In this document: positions 19,596-28,029 of the stretch, piece by piece | Layout of the letters: every line of letters starts with the position of its first letter | How positions within the stretch are numbered: the stretch's first letter is position 1 | Source: Bacillota bacterium | GTDB taxonomy: Bacteria > Bacillota > Clostridia > Lachnospirales > Lachnospiraceae | Direction of reading: 5' to 3' | NCBI GenBank assembly: GCA_023457255.1 | Contig: JAEWMB010000036.1 | Coordinates: 62,001-126,000, forward strand | DNA length: 64,000 bases | Notes under the pieces: model-generated | What the model saw: the letters and a program-made list of their open reading frames with translations, nothing else | Database searches by the model: none | What the model was told of the DNA's origin: nothing | Made by a program: the position numbers and the translations under genes

Positions 19596-19706
19596 GCAGA
19601 TTAGTCCATGGAAACCAGGGTGATTTGTAGGCTTGCTAAAAACAGCATAGATTTCAGGGACCAGTGCAGCGCGGGTGAACAGACAAGTCTGTGGCTCCTA
19701 ATCTGC
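19596..19706 (+). ncRNA. Candidate structured RNA between hisG and hisD
   Basis: A perfect 9-bp stem (GCAGATTAG 19596-19604 with CTAATCTGC 19698-19706) encloses about 93 bases with internal hairpins TGCT/AGCA (19634-19647) and ACAGAC/GTCTGT (19679-19692). It occupies most of a 181-base gap in an otherwise tight operon and ends just before the hisD ribosome site. It matches no riboswitch, T-box, 6S or SRP consensus that I can recall. A TATAAT at 19709-19714 lies at its 3' edge but has no good -35. Confidence 0.4.
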
Positions 19707-19738
19707 GGTATAATATAAGATAGAAAGGCGGACAGATT

Positions 19739-21043
19739 ATGAGAATTATCGAATTAAATGATAGGACAAAAAATAATATATTAGAAAACCTACTAAAACG
19801 TAGTCCGAATCAATATAGAGAATATGAAGATGTAGTTGCAGGTATTATCGGAGAAGTGAAAAAACGTGGCGATAAGGCCTTATTTGAGTATAGTCTGCGT
19901 TTTGATAAAGCAGCTATAACAAAAGAAAACATACTGGTATCTGAGGAAGAGATTGCAAAGGCCTATGAACAGGTAGCGCCCTCCACGCTTTCTATTATTC
20001 GAAAATCCATACATAATATTGAGGCTTATCACCAGAAGCAGAAGCAGTATAGCTGGTTTGACAGTGAGCCAAACGGTATCATCCTTGGACAAAAGGTAAC
20101 TGCAATCGATGCAGTCGGTGTCTATGTCCCAGGAGGTAAGGCAGCGTACCCTTCTTCGGTATTAATGAATGTCTTGCCTGCAAAAGTTGCAGGCGTTAGA
20201 CGGATTGCAATGACAACTCCGCCGGGAGCGGACGGAACGGTGAATCCCGGCACCTTAGTTGCAGCTAAGGAGGCAGGGGTAACCGAAATCTATAAAGTTG
20301 GCGGAGCTCAAGCAATAGCGGCACTTGCCTATGGTACCGAGTCAATAAAAAAAGTAGATAAAATTGTTGGACCTGGTAATATCTATGTAGCTCTTGCAAA
20401 AAAAGCTGTCTATGGTAACGTCAGCATTGATTCGATTGCCGGACCAAGCGAAATTCTTATCATAGCCGATGAAACTGCCAATGAAAGATTTGTTGCCGCT
20501 GACCTTTTATCACAGGCAGAGCATGATGAGCTTGCTTCCTCTATTCTAATTACAACAAGTGAAGTACTCGCAAAGAAAGTATCGGAGGAAGTCGATGGAT
20601 TTTTAAAAGTTCTAGAACGAAGCGAAATCATTCGTGCTTCTTTAGATAACTATGGATATATTTTAGTTGCAGATAATTTAACAGAAGCAATTGATACAGC
20701 AAATGAAATAGCTTCGGAACATCTTGAGATTATGACAAAGAATGCATTTGAGGTAATGACAAAGATTAAGAATGCCGGTGCAATCTTTCTTGGAGAATAC
20801 TCATCGGAGCCGCTTGGAGATTATTTTGCAGGACCTAACCATGTATTGCCGACGAATGGAACCGCAAAATTCTTCTCACCTCTGAGTGTAGATGATTTTA
20901 TAAAAAAATCCAGTATCATCTCTTACTCAAGAGAAGCACTTTTTCCGGTTTACGAGGATATTGTTACATTTGCAAAAGCAGAAGGATTTACCGCGCATGC
21001 AAATTCAATCTCGGTAAGGTTTGAAAAGGGGCATGAAGTTTAA
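19739..21043 (+). CDS. hisD: Histidinol dehydrogenase
   Basis: A 434-residue protein of normal length. Motifs: VGVYVPGGKAAYPSSVLMN, GGAQAIAALAYGT, the signature IDSIAGPSEILIIAD, and the zinc/catalytic block ADLLSQAEHDELASS with the Glu-His pair used in catalysis. It oxidises histidinol to histidine with two NAD+. The start at 19739 follows AAAGGCGG. The gap from hisG contains the candidate structured RNA; hisB follows 42 bases later. Confidence 0.94.
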   Translation: MRIIELNDRTKNNILENLLKRSPNQYREYEDVVAGIIGEVKKRGDKALFEYSLRFDKAAITKENILVSEEEIAKAYEQVAPSTLSIIRKSIHNIEAYHQKQKQYSWFDSEPNGIILGQKVTAIDAVGVYVPGGKAAYPSSVLMNVLPAKVAGVRRIAMTTPPGADGTVNPGTLVAAKEAGVTEIYKVGGAQAIAALAYGTESIKKVDKIVGPGNIYVALAKKAVYGNVSIDSIAGPSEILIIADETANERFVAADLLSQAEHDELASSILITTSEVLAKKVSEEVDGFLKVLERSEIIRASLDNYGYILVADNLTEAIDTANEIASEHLEIMTKNAFEVMTKIKNAGAIFLGEYSSEPLGDYFAGPNHVLPTNGTAKFFSPLSVDDFIKKSSIISYSREALFPVYEDIVTFAKAEGFTAHANSISVRFEKGHEV

Positions 21044-21085
21044 GCAGGCGAGTTTTTTGATAGCATTGCAGAAATGAGGTTAAGT

Positions 21086-21676
21086 ATGAGCCGTATGGCG
21101 AAAATTACTAGAAAAACGAAGGAAACAGATATTACATTAGAGATCAATCTGGATGGGACCGGATCGGCTGAAATAGATACCGGAATCGGTTTCTTTGATC
21201 ATATGTTACAAAGCTTTGCAAAGCATGGATTTTTTGATTTGAAGGTGAATGTAAAGGGAGACCTTTATGTGGATACCCATCATACGGTAGAAGATACCGG
21301 AATTGTTCTGGGGCAGGCAATCAAGCAGGCATTGAATGAAAAGAATGGTATTCGCCGGTATGGTTCTTTTTTACTTCCAATGGATGAAACTCTGGTCTTA
21401 TGTGCAATTGATTTATCCGGGCGTCCGTATTTAAACTATCAGGCTCACCTAACCTGTGAAAAGTTAGGTTACATGGATTCAGAGCTTGTACAAGAATTTT
21501 TTTATGCCCTCTCTTATAGTGCAGGGATGAATCTTCACATAAAACAAATGGACGGTAAGAACAATCATCATATAGTAGAAGCTATGTTTAAAGCATTTGC
21601 GAAGGCACTTGATGAAGCCTGCAGTATTGACCCAAGGATTCAGGGTGTATTATCCACCAAAGGAACGGTAGTTTGA
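21086..21676 (+). CDS. hisB: Imidazoleglycerol-phosphate dehydratase
   Basis: A 196-residue monofunctional IGPD without a phosphatase domain. I start it at 21086, where TGAGG stands 6-7 bases upstream; the earlier in-frame ATG at 21074 is less well placed. Manganese-site motifs are FFDHMLQSFAKHG, DTHHTVEDTGIVLG and NNHHIVEAMFKAFAKAL; DLSGRPY is also present. hisA follows 46 bases downstream. Confidence 0.93.
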   Translation: MSRMAKITRKTKETDITLEINLDGTGSAEIDTGIGFFDHMLQSFAKHGFFDLKVNVKGDLYVDTHHTVEDTGIVLGQAIKQALNEKNGIRRYGSFLLPMDETLVLCAIDLSGRPYLNYQAHLTCEKLGYMDSELVQEFFYALSYSAGMNLHIKQMDGKNNHHIVEAMFKAFAKALDEACSIDPRIQGVLSTKGTVV

Positions 21677-21722
21677 TTTCTATTCATTATGTTTAGCCAA
21701 AGACGGCAGATAGGAGATAACA

Positions 21723-22442
21723 ATGAGATTATATCCAGCAATTGATATTCGAAATGGGCAGTGCGTCAGATTAAGACAAGGGCAATTTCATGACGTAGAA
21801 GTGTATTCCCATGTTCCGGCCAATATAGCGATGCAGTGGGAACATCAAGGAGCAAACTACATTCACATTGTAGATTTGGATGGTGCCTTAGCTGGTCATA
21901 GCGTGAATGACGAGGTGATTAAAGAAATTGTTCAGACTGTTTCGGTACCTATTCAGGTGGGAGGCGGTATCCGCACGATACAGGATATAGAGCATAAATT
22001 AAATCTCGGAGTAAGCCGCGTTATTATAGGAACTAAGGCCGTAGAAAATCCACAGTTTGTAAAAGAAATTATATCTACCTTTGGATCAGATAAAATAGTA
22101 ATAGGTATCGATGCAAAAAATGGTATGGTAGCCATAGAAGGCTGGGAAAAAGTTAGCAACTATAATGCGGTATCGCTTGCTCTTGAAATGAAGGAGATAG
22201 GGGTATCTACGATAGTTTATACCGATATATCCAAAGATGGTATGCTGCAAGGCCCTAACATAGAGCACACGAAAGAGATGGTCGATTTCACTGGTCTTAA
22301 TATCATTGCTTCGGGAGGAGTATCCTCAATGAAAGATTTAGAGGCACTAGAGGAGATTAACGTATCCGGAGTTATTATTGGAAAAGCGTTATACGAACGA
22401 AGAATTGAACTAGAGAAAGCAGTCAAACTGTTCGAGCAGTAG
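21723..22442 (+). CDS. hisA: ProFAR isomerase HisA
   Basis: A 239-residue (beta/alpha)8 barrel. The start MRLYPAIDIRNGQCVRL holds the catalytic Asp, and VQVGGG-type phosphate loops appear as IPIQVGGGIRT and ASGGVSSM; the second catalytic Asp is in VYTDISKDG. It converts ProFAR to PRFAR. AGGAGA precedes the ATG. In most operons hisF and hisH adjoin hisA; here the next gene is the HisF-like/HisIE fusion. Confidence 0.93.
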   Translation: MRLYPAIDIRNGQCVRLRQGQFHDVEVYSHVPANIAMQWEHQGANYIHIVDLDGALAGHSVNDEVIKEIVQTVSVPIQVGGGIRTIQDIEHKLNLGVSRVIIGTKAVENPQFVKEIISTFGSDKIVIGIDAKNGMVAIEGWEKVSNYNAVSLALEMKEIGVSTIVYTDISKDGMLQGPNIEHTKEMVDFTGLNIIASGGVSSMKDLEALEEINVSGVIIGKALYERRIELEKAVKLFEQ

Positions 22443-22483
22443 CTTATTCTTGCTTGTATTCAACTAAGAAAGAGAGATTTACT

Positions 22484-23758
22484 ATGTATAAAAAAATCAT
22501 TGCTTACATTAATGCAGAAAATGAGTGGGATGAAAGTGTAATAAAACGGGCTTTGGCTTACGAACAAAACGGTGCGGATGAATTGCTGATTTATAATTAC
22601 TCCATTCAGGAGAAGGAGAGAGAAGAGTTTTTATTAACGGTGAAATCCATAGTAAAGAAGGTTGAGATACCGGTCATGATCGGATACCTCGCAAAACGTT
22701 TTGAGGATATTAAAAAAGCATTCTATACCGGGGCTGCCAAGGTGGTTCTGCCCTTTTGCAAATTGACAGATATCGCTATATTGAAAGAAGGCTCCGACCG
22801 GTTTGGAAAAGATAAAATTATCCTGGAGTTTGATGCAAGTGCTGAAAAAAATGATGGCATTTTGCAACGAGAAGACTTGGCAAATGATATCCTTCCAATG
22901 GGTATTGATGCAGTACTTATCAAGCATGTCTATATGACAGAGAGCATTCTTCATAAGATTGAGACAGCTCCTTTCCCGGTGTATCTTAGAGATAGTTTGC
23001 TACGTAATGATATGGAGACTTTGATTAAAACTAAAAATGTGCTTGGTGTTGCAACAGATTATTATGAAAATAAGGACATCTACAAAATCAAGAGAGCATT
23101 GGAAGACGCAGGGATAGCAATGAACTCATTTCGAAGCAATCTGCCGTTTTCAGAATTTAAATTGAATGAGCAAGGTTTAATCCCGGTTGTAACACAGGAT
23201 TATAAGACGAAGGAAGTTCTTATGGTTGCTTATATGAATAAAGAGGCATATGAAGCAACATTACAAACAGGACGTATGACATACTATTCCAGAAGCAGGC
23301 AAAGTCTATGGCTGAAAGGAGAAACTTCCGGAAATTATCAATATGTAAGGGCTTTAACAATTGATTGCGACAGAGATACGATTTTGGCGATGGTTCAGCC
23401 GCAAGGCCCTGCATGCCACACCGGAAATACAACCTGCTTTTTTCAGGAGCTGGTGAAAAAGGAGTATGAAGAATCAAATCCTCTTCTGGTATTGCAGGAT
23501 GTGTACCAAGTAATATTAGATCGGAAAAAGAATCCCAAAGAGGGTTCTTATACAAACTACTTGTTTGATAAGGGAATCGATAAGATCCTAAAAAAATGTG
23601 GTGAAGAAGCCACCGAAATTGTGATTGCAGCAAAAAATCCGAATTCTGAAGAATTAAAATATGAAATTTCGGATTTTCTTTATCATATGATGGTGTTAAT
23701 GGCAGAACGCGGTGTTGACTGGGAAGATATTATTGGTGAGCTTTCTCATCGCAGATAG
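22484..23758 (+). CDS. hisI: HisIE with N-terminal degenerate HisF-like barrel
   Basis: A 424-residue protein starting at ATG 22484 (AGAGAG upstream; the in-frame TTG at 22454 has no site). Residues about 1-215 follow the HisF/HisA barrel pattern (ALAYEQNGADELLIYNYS, IPVMIGYLAKRFEDIKKA, GAAKVVLP). The first catalytic Asp region (CLDV in HisF) is AYINAE, the GGGI phosphate loop is GYLAK, and only one Asp (ILEFDAS) is at a plausible place, so this part is probably not a HisF enzyme. Residues about 220-325 are HisI (SRSRQSLWLKGETSGN, DCDRDT, GPACHTGNTTCF). The rest is HisE (GSYTNYLFDKG, KKCGEEATEIVIAAKN). The last two catalyse pyrophosphohydrolysis of PR-ATP and cyclohydrolysis of PR-AMP. Last gene of the operon. 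Confidence 0.88.
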   Translation: MYKKIIAYINAENEWDESVIKRALAYEQNGADELLIYNYSIQEKEREEFLLTVKSIVKKVEIPVMIGYLAKRFEDIKKAFYTGAAKVVLPFCKLTDIAILKEGSDRFGKDKIILEFDASAEKNDGILQREDLANDILPMGIDAVLIKHVYMTESILHKIETAPFPVYLRDSLLRNDMETLIKTKNVLGVATDYYENKDIYKIKRALEDAGIAMNSFRSNLPFSEFKLNEQGLIPVVTQDYKTKEVLMVAYMNKEAYEATLQTGRMTYYSRSRQSLWLKGETSGNYQYVRALTIDCDRDTILAMVQPQGPACHTGNTTCFFQELVKKEYEESNPLLVLQDVYQVILDRKKNPKEGSYTNYLFDKGIDKILKKCGEEATEIVIAAKNPNSEELKYEISDFLYHMMVLMAERGVDWEDIIGELSHRR

Positions 23759-23769
23759 TTTTTTTCAAT

Positions 23770-23798
23770 TTGCATCTTCCTTCGGTTTATTGTATAAT
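23770..23798 (+). promoter_or_regulatory. Promoter of the 48-residue membrane protein
   Basis: TTGCAT (23770-23775) and TATAAT (23793-23798) with a 17-base spacer, 48 bases before the ATG. Confidence 0.75.
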
Positions 23799-23845
23799 AA
23801 ATTTAGTTTTGGTTAACGTAAGATTCAATTGAAGGAGGTAGAGCG

Positions 23846-23992
23846 ATGGAAAATTTTATAGTCGAATTTCTACGAACCACATTTAAGTTTATATTCCTGG
23901 CAGCAGTTGCAGTGGGTGGTGTATTTGCCGGTAAGGTTATTCGGATCAATAAGAATAAGAAAGTAGCATCTGCAGCTTTAGATAAGGAATAA
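23846..23992 (+). CDS. Small single-span membrane protein, 48 residues
   Basis: AAGGAGGT at about 23834 stands 5-7 bases before ATG 23846, giving 48 residues up to TAA at 23990-23992. Sequence features: N-terminal MENFIVEFLRTTFK, one hydrophobic helix (about residues 13-29, rich in Ala/Val/Gly), and a basic then mixed tail ending ALDKE. It has its own promoter and terminator, so it is a complete transcription unit. The positive-inside rule suggests the C-terminus is cytoplasmic. Function unknown; I know no family for it. Confidence 0.75.
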   Translation: MENFIVEFLRTTFKFIFLAAVAVGGVFAGKVIRINKNKKVASAALDKE

Positions 23993-24021
23993 TGTTAAAG
24001 TAATAACTATAATAAGAAGCT

Positions 24022-24088
24022 GATAGCTATATCGAAAGTAGATAGGATTTATAGAATTCATCATACTTGACATATGGCTATTTTTTTA
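24022..24088 (+). terminator. Terminator after the small membrane protein
   Basis: ATAGCTATAT (about 24023-24032) pairs with ATATGGCTAT (24072-24081) through one wobble; a 7-T run follows. The loop is long (about 39 bases). Confidence 0.6.
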
Positions 24089-24278
24089 TTCGAAATGGGA
24101 CATCCTCTCTCACTGCTGCCCCTGCAGCCACAGATTCAATGGAAGAAACCGCACACAAAAAAGTGAGGTACCTTATCAGGGCGAGGAAGGCAGTTAGGAA
24201 AACCATAGAATGAAATGCAAAAAATCAGTAAAAGCAATCTAAAAGGGCAAAATACTGCCATACAATAAAGAATTATTG

Positions 24279-24287
24279 TGATATAAT
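24279..24287 (+). promoter_or_regulatory. Extended -10 promoter of the YetA-like gene
   Basis: TGATATAAT at 24279-24287 is an extended -10; the -35 region (CATACA 24259-24264) is weak. The 24089-24278 stretch upstream holds no recognisable gene. Confidence 0.6.
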
Positions 24288-24419
24288 ACAAGTAACAATT
24301 GAAAAGCGGTGAGAATATATCGCTAATATACAAAAGAAAGCATAGTATTGTCATAATTGTAAAAGACTTCTATGAATAGAGCAATGCATGTTGCCGTGGA
24401 AGGGAGAGGACACACACGT

Positions 24420-26693
24420 ATGATTACAATAACCTTTGAAAAGATTTACTTAAAAGAGCGCCTTTTAGAACCTTGCAGTATTGCAGTACCAATAGCAAAG
24501 GGAAGGTTGAGAAATTTAGAGGACATTGTTGTTGCAAAAGACGGAATCGAAACCTTGTCACAGACAAAAGTCACAAGCTATTGGGAGGATGGTTCCATTC
24601 GTTTTTTATTTGTCCGTTTCTTAGCTGATCTGCCTGGAAATCTTGGAACGTTCTATGAATTATATCTGGACCGATCAGAATTTGAAGAAAGCAGAAATAG
24701 AAGTAAGACAAAAAATCCAACTCTTAACGAGGGAAAAAATCCAAATACTTTGCTTATAACAAAGGATCAAAAATCCGAGAATTTTACCGTTGATACCGGT
24801 GTACTTTCTTTTACTACCAAGACAGGTCAGGGAGGTTTTCTAAAAGAAGTAAAATGCAGCGGAACAATTTATGAGGAAAGTCAATTTGGTACGCCTGCAC
24901 TTTATGTGGAGCAGGCAGGGCAATGTGATTTTAATCTTCATGAGTTTCATGTGGTAGAAGAAGGGCCGGTTTGTGTTATCCTGGAAGGTGAGGGAGAACA
25001 TACCTGCAAAGAGAAGTCTTATAGAGTGACGGTTCAGCTGGCCGCCTATGCAGGAAAACCATGGATTGAAGTTTCTTACCGTTTGTTTAACACTTCCATG
25101 GATACTTTGCCAATTGAATTTCTGCAGTATGAAATCTATGCAAATGGAGAAGGGAAGAAAGAATCAGAGGGAATACGTACCTGTGTGGCAACTTCAAATT
25201 ACCGTACGAGTTATCTGGTAAGTGAAGAGGGAGAAACAGTATCCAGAAAAGTGGATGCAGAGGATTTATTATATGAAGCGAATGAGCATATTGCAGAGGT
25301 ATTCTATGGAACAATGTTTGCAGATTATAATACGGTAAAGGGTGGTGTTTGTGCAACGGTTTATCAGGCGCAGCAAAACTATCCAAAGGCAGTAGAGGCG
25401 TCAAAACAGGGAATTAAGATAAGTTTAGTTCCTGAGAATGCAACGAAGATTATTATGCAATCCGGTATGGCAAGAGAACAGAAATTCTTACTTCATTTTC
25501 ACTCTGGGGAAGAGGATTTAAAGGAATTAAACAACCGCAGTTTAATTTATCAAATGCCGGACCGTCCGCAGTTAGACAGTAGTGTTTACAAAGAATCAAG
25601 CGTCTTCCATGATGTCTTTGTAGACCGAAAAATACCAAAGGTAGAACTCTCATTAATTGCAAAGGCGGATAGTCATTCCAGATGCTATGGTATGCTAAAT
25701 TGGGGTGACTCTCCGGATGCCGGATATACTACACAAGGACGTGGGGGCGGGTTACCGGTTTGGACCAATAATGAATATGATTTTCCTCACGCATGTGCAC
25801 TTATGTATGTAAGGACCAGTACGAGACGATTCCTAGACTATTTGTTGGTGGCAGGAAGGCACTGGATGGATGTGGACGTATGCCACTATAGTGATAATCC
25901 GTTATACTATGGAGGTCAATGGGAACATACGAATAATCACGTATTAAACAGTACAATTGTATGCAGTCATCAATGGGTAGAAGGGCTAATCGATTATTAT
26001 CACTTCACAGGTGATGAAGAGGCTTATAAAACAGCAATCGGAATCGGGGAGAATATCCTGCGTTTACTGGAAACTCCAATGTTCCGGCAAAAGGGTGAGA
26101 TTAATGCGAGAGAGACAGGCTGGGCGATGCGAAGCCTTGTGGCACTATATCAAGAGACCCATGACGAACGTTGGCTCTCAAAGTGTGACTGGATTGTAGG
26201 GCATTTTGAAGACTGGGAGAAGGAGTATGGACACTGGTTGTCTCCATACACAGACAATACCGCAATTCGAGTTGTGTTTATGATATCTATCGCGGTTGGA
26301 AGCCTGATGAGATATTATCGGATTAGACCGAAGGAAAGTATTAAAAGTATGATTCTTCGAGCCGTGGATGATTTAATAGAAAACTGCTATATGGACAACG
26401 AATTATTCTATTATAAAGAATTACCCAGTCTGAAACGCCTTGGTAATAATACAATTATCCTGGAAGCATTAACAATATGCTATGAGTTGACGGGCGATGA
26501 GAAATATCTTTCCTACGGATTAATGACGTTTGAGTCCGCTATAGAAAATCAAAATGCTACGTTAGGCGGCAGTAAAAAGATAGTAGGCGACAGCGTCATA
26601 GGCTCAGGACCGGGAACCAAAAACTTTGCACAAAGCTTTCTTCCCTTAGTTTCCTACTATAAGGCGGCTGCTGATACCGGTATCTTGTCGTAG
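24420..26693 (+). CDS. PcRGLX/YetA-like protein, putative rhamnogalacturonan-active enzyme
   Basis: A 757-residue protein starting at 24420, 9 bases after GGAAGGGAGAGGA; ATG 24372 has no ribosome site. The N-terminal beta-rich region (FEKIYLKERLLEPCSIAVPI, SYWEDGSIRFLFVRF) matches the RIFT-barrel-like opening of the YetA/exo-rhamnogalacturonan-lyase-like family. The C-terminal half is an (alpha/alpha) toroid-like region with WGDSPDAGYTTQGRGGG, NNEYDFPHACALMY and a His-rich HHFTG-type stretch (IDYYHFTGDEEAYKTAI). No signal peptide is visible, so it would act on imported oligosaccharides. Lyase activity is inferred from the family only. It is monocistronic, with its own promoter. Confidence 0.6.
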   Translation: MITITFEKIYLKERLLEPCSIAVPIAKGRLRNLEDIVVAKDGIETLSQTKVTSYWEDGSIRFLFVRFLADLPGNLGTFYELYLDRSEFEESRNRSKTKNPTLNEGKNPNTLLITKDQKSENFTVDTGVLSFTTKTGQGGFLKEVKCSGTIYEESQFGTPALYVEQAGQCDFNLHEFHVVEEGPVCVILEGEGEHTCKEKSYRVTVQLAAYAGKPWIEVSYRLFNTSMDTLPIEFLQYEIYANGEGKKESEGIRTCVATSNYRTSYLVSEEGETVSRKVDAEDLLYEANEHIAEVFYGTMFADYNTVKGGVCATVYQAQQNYPKAVEASKQGIKISLVPENATKIIMQSGMAREQKFLLHFHSGEEDLKELNNRSLIYQMPDRPQLDSSVYKESSVFHDVFVDRKIPKVELSLIAKADSHSRCYGMLNWGDSPDAGYTTQGRGGGLPVWTNNEYDFPHACALMYVRTSTRRFLDYLLVAGRHWMDVDVCHYSDNPLYYGGQWEHTNNHVLNSTIVCSHQWVEGLIDYYHFTGDEEAYKTAIGIGENILRLLETPMFRQKGEINARETGWAMRSLVALYQETHDERWLSKCDWIVGHFEDWEKEYGHWLSPYTDNTAIRVVFMISIAVGSLMRYYRIRPKESIKSMILRAVDDLIENCYMDNELFYYKELPSLKRLGNNTIILEALTICYELTGDEKYLSYGLMTFESAIENQNATLGGSKKIVGDSVIGSGPGTKNFAQSFLPLVSYYKAAADTGILS

Positions 26694-26745
26694 GGAGCAG
26701 CATAACCTTCTGAATTATCAAAAGGATGTATTAGTTATCTAATAG

Positions 26746-26774
26746 TTGAATCCATTCCCTGGATTCGTTATAAT
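26746..26774 (+). promoter_or_regulatory. Promoter of birA
   Basis: TTGAAT (26746-26751) and TATAAT (26769-26774), 17-base spacer. The spacer forms a GAATCC/GGATTC inverted repeat (about 26748-26766). BirA-type repressors bind inverted repeats, so an autoregulatory operator is possible but unproven. Confidence 0.65.
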
Positions 26775-26827
26775 TAAGATTATGAAAAAGAGGCAGCTCT
26801 TACTAGCGATGTGAAACGAGGGATTGG

Positions 26828-27811
26828 ATGTCAGTAAAACAAGAAGTACTTAAAACATTAGAAGAAAACCGTGGTGAATTTTTTTCCGGAGAAGAGCTTG
26901 CAGGCAGACTAAAAGTATCAAGAGCTGCGGTATGGAAAGCTGTGAAAGCACTGGAAACAATGGGATACAAAATTACCGCAGTACCTAATCGAGGTTACTG
27001 TCTGGCGGCAGCCAGTGATGTATTATCCGCAGAGGGTATAAAAACCTTTCTTCATTCCAATAATAAGAAAGAAGAACTGCAAATTGAAGTCAGAAATGTA
27101 ACTGGTTCTACGAATCAGGATGCCAAATTGGCGGCTGCAAACGGAGCACCCCATGGCAGTGTATTCATAGCAAATGAGCAGACCATGGGACGTGGAAGAC
27201 GTGGAAGAAACTTTATATCCATGCCGGGAAACGGTATCTATATGAGTATAATATTAAAGCCGCTGCTAAATGCCTCCGATGCAATTTATATTACTACGGC
27301 AGCCTCGGTTGCTGTTTACCGTGCAATTAAAAAGGTGACAAGTAAGGATACACAGATTAAGTGGGTCAATGATTTATATTTTGAAGGGAAAAAAGTCTGT
27401 GGTATCCTGACAGAAGCAGTTACAAATTGTGAGACAGGGCTTATTGACAGTATCATTCTAGGAATTGGAGTAAATTTTAATATACGGGTGGAACAAATTC
27501 CTGCCGATTTAAAAGGAATTGCCGGTGCCCTGTATTATGGAGACACCAGTGGAGTAAGCAGAAATCAGCTTGTTGCTGAGATTCTCCATCAAGTGCTGCA
27601 ACTTTGTATGGATTCTGACAACAGAGAATTTTTAAATGATTATAGGGAAAACTCCTTGGTACTTGGAAGGGAAATCAGCATTTTAGGTTTTTGTGAACCG
27701 AAGAAGGCAATTGCTGTTGGAATTGAAGAGAATGGAGGGTTAATTGTAGAATACGAGGATGGAAAGAAGGAAACCCTTCATACAGGAGAAGTTAGTATCC
27801 GTCTAACCTAA
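26828..27811 (+). CDS. birA: Biotin-[acetyl-CoA-carboxylase] ligase / biotin repressor
   Basis: A 327-residue bifunctional BirA. An N-terminal winged helix-turn-helix (residues 1-60, LAGRLKVSRAAVWKAVKALE) precedes the ligase core: TGSTNQDAKLAA, the adenylate loop MGRGRRGRNFIS, IKWVNDLYFEGKKVCGILTE and ILGIGVNFNI. The C-terminal SH3-like domain is present. It activates biotin as biotinyl-AMP and transfers it to carboxyl carrier proteins, and the HTH domain suggests repression of biotin genes. No biotin genes are in the window. It has its own promoter. Confidence 0.92.
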   Translation: MSVKQEVLKTLEENRGEFFSGEELAGRLKVSRAAVWKAVKALETMGYKITAVPNRGYCLAAASDVLSAEGIKTFLHSNNKKEELQIEVRNVTGSTNQDAKLAAANGAPHGSVFIANEQTMGRGRRGRNFISMPGNGIYMSIILKPLLNASDAIYITTAASVAVYRAIKKVTSKDTQIKWVNDLYFEGKKVCGILTEAVTNCETGLIDSIILGIGVNFNIRVEQIPADLKGIAGALYYGDTSGVSRNQLVAEILHQVLQLCMDSDNREFLNDYRENSLVLGREISILGFCEPKKAIAVGIEENGGLIVEYEDGKKETLHTGEVSIRLT

Positions 27812-27828
27812 CAGATCTGAAATAGCTC

Positions 27829-27857
27829 TTGCAATAATTTGGAATGAATGATATAAT
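27829..27857 (+). promoter_or_regulatory. Promoter of the rimP-nusA-infB operon
   Basis: TTGCAA (27829-27834) and TATAAT (27852-27857), 17-base spacer, 172 bases ahead of the rimP start. Confidence 0.8.
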
Positions 27858-27862
27858 GAATA

Positions 27863-28029
27863 CGATGCAATGATATGATTATGACAGGAGTGGGCGAAAG
27901 TCCACTCTTACTTTTTGCTGTGGGGTCCAATAAAAGAGGACCACATGCAGGCCGCATAGCACCAAGTCAGCACATCATTTGTCATGAAGAAGTAGCATTA
28001 TGGTAATAATAGAAAGAGGAGGTGTCTTT
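27863..28029 (+). promoter_or_regulatory. Structured rimP leader
   Basis: A leader of about 165 bases. The first hairpin is GAGTGGG (27888-27894), loop CGAAAG, TCCACTC (27901-27907). A second stem pairs GGTCC with GGACC (about 27925-27945). There is no T-run after the first stem beyond TTACTTTTT, so it could be a weak attenuator. It resembles rimP-leader elements in position, but I cannot assign it to a family. Confidence 0.45.

Noticed and set aside
24136..24354. - strand hydrophobic frame of 72 codons
   Set aside because: No ribosome site, Cys/Phe-rich translation as expected from reverse reading of A-rich DNA, and it overlaps the promoter of the next gene.
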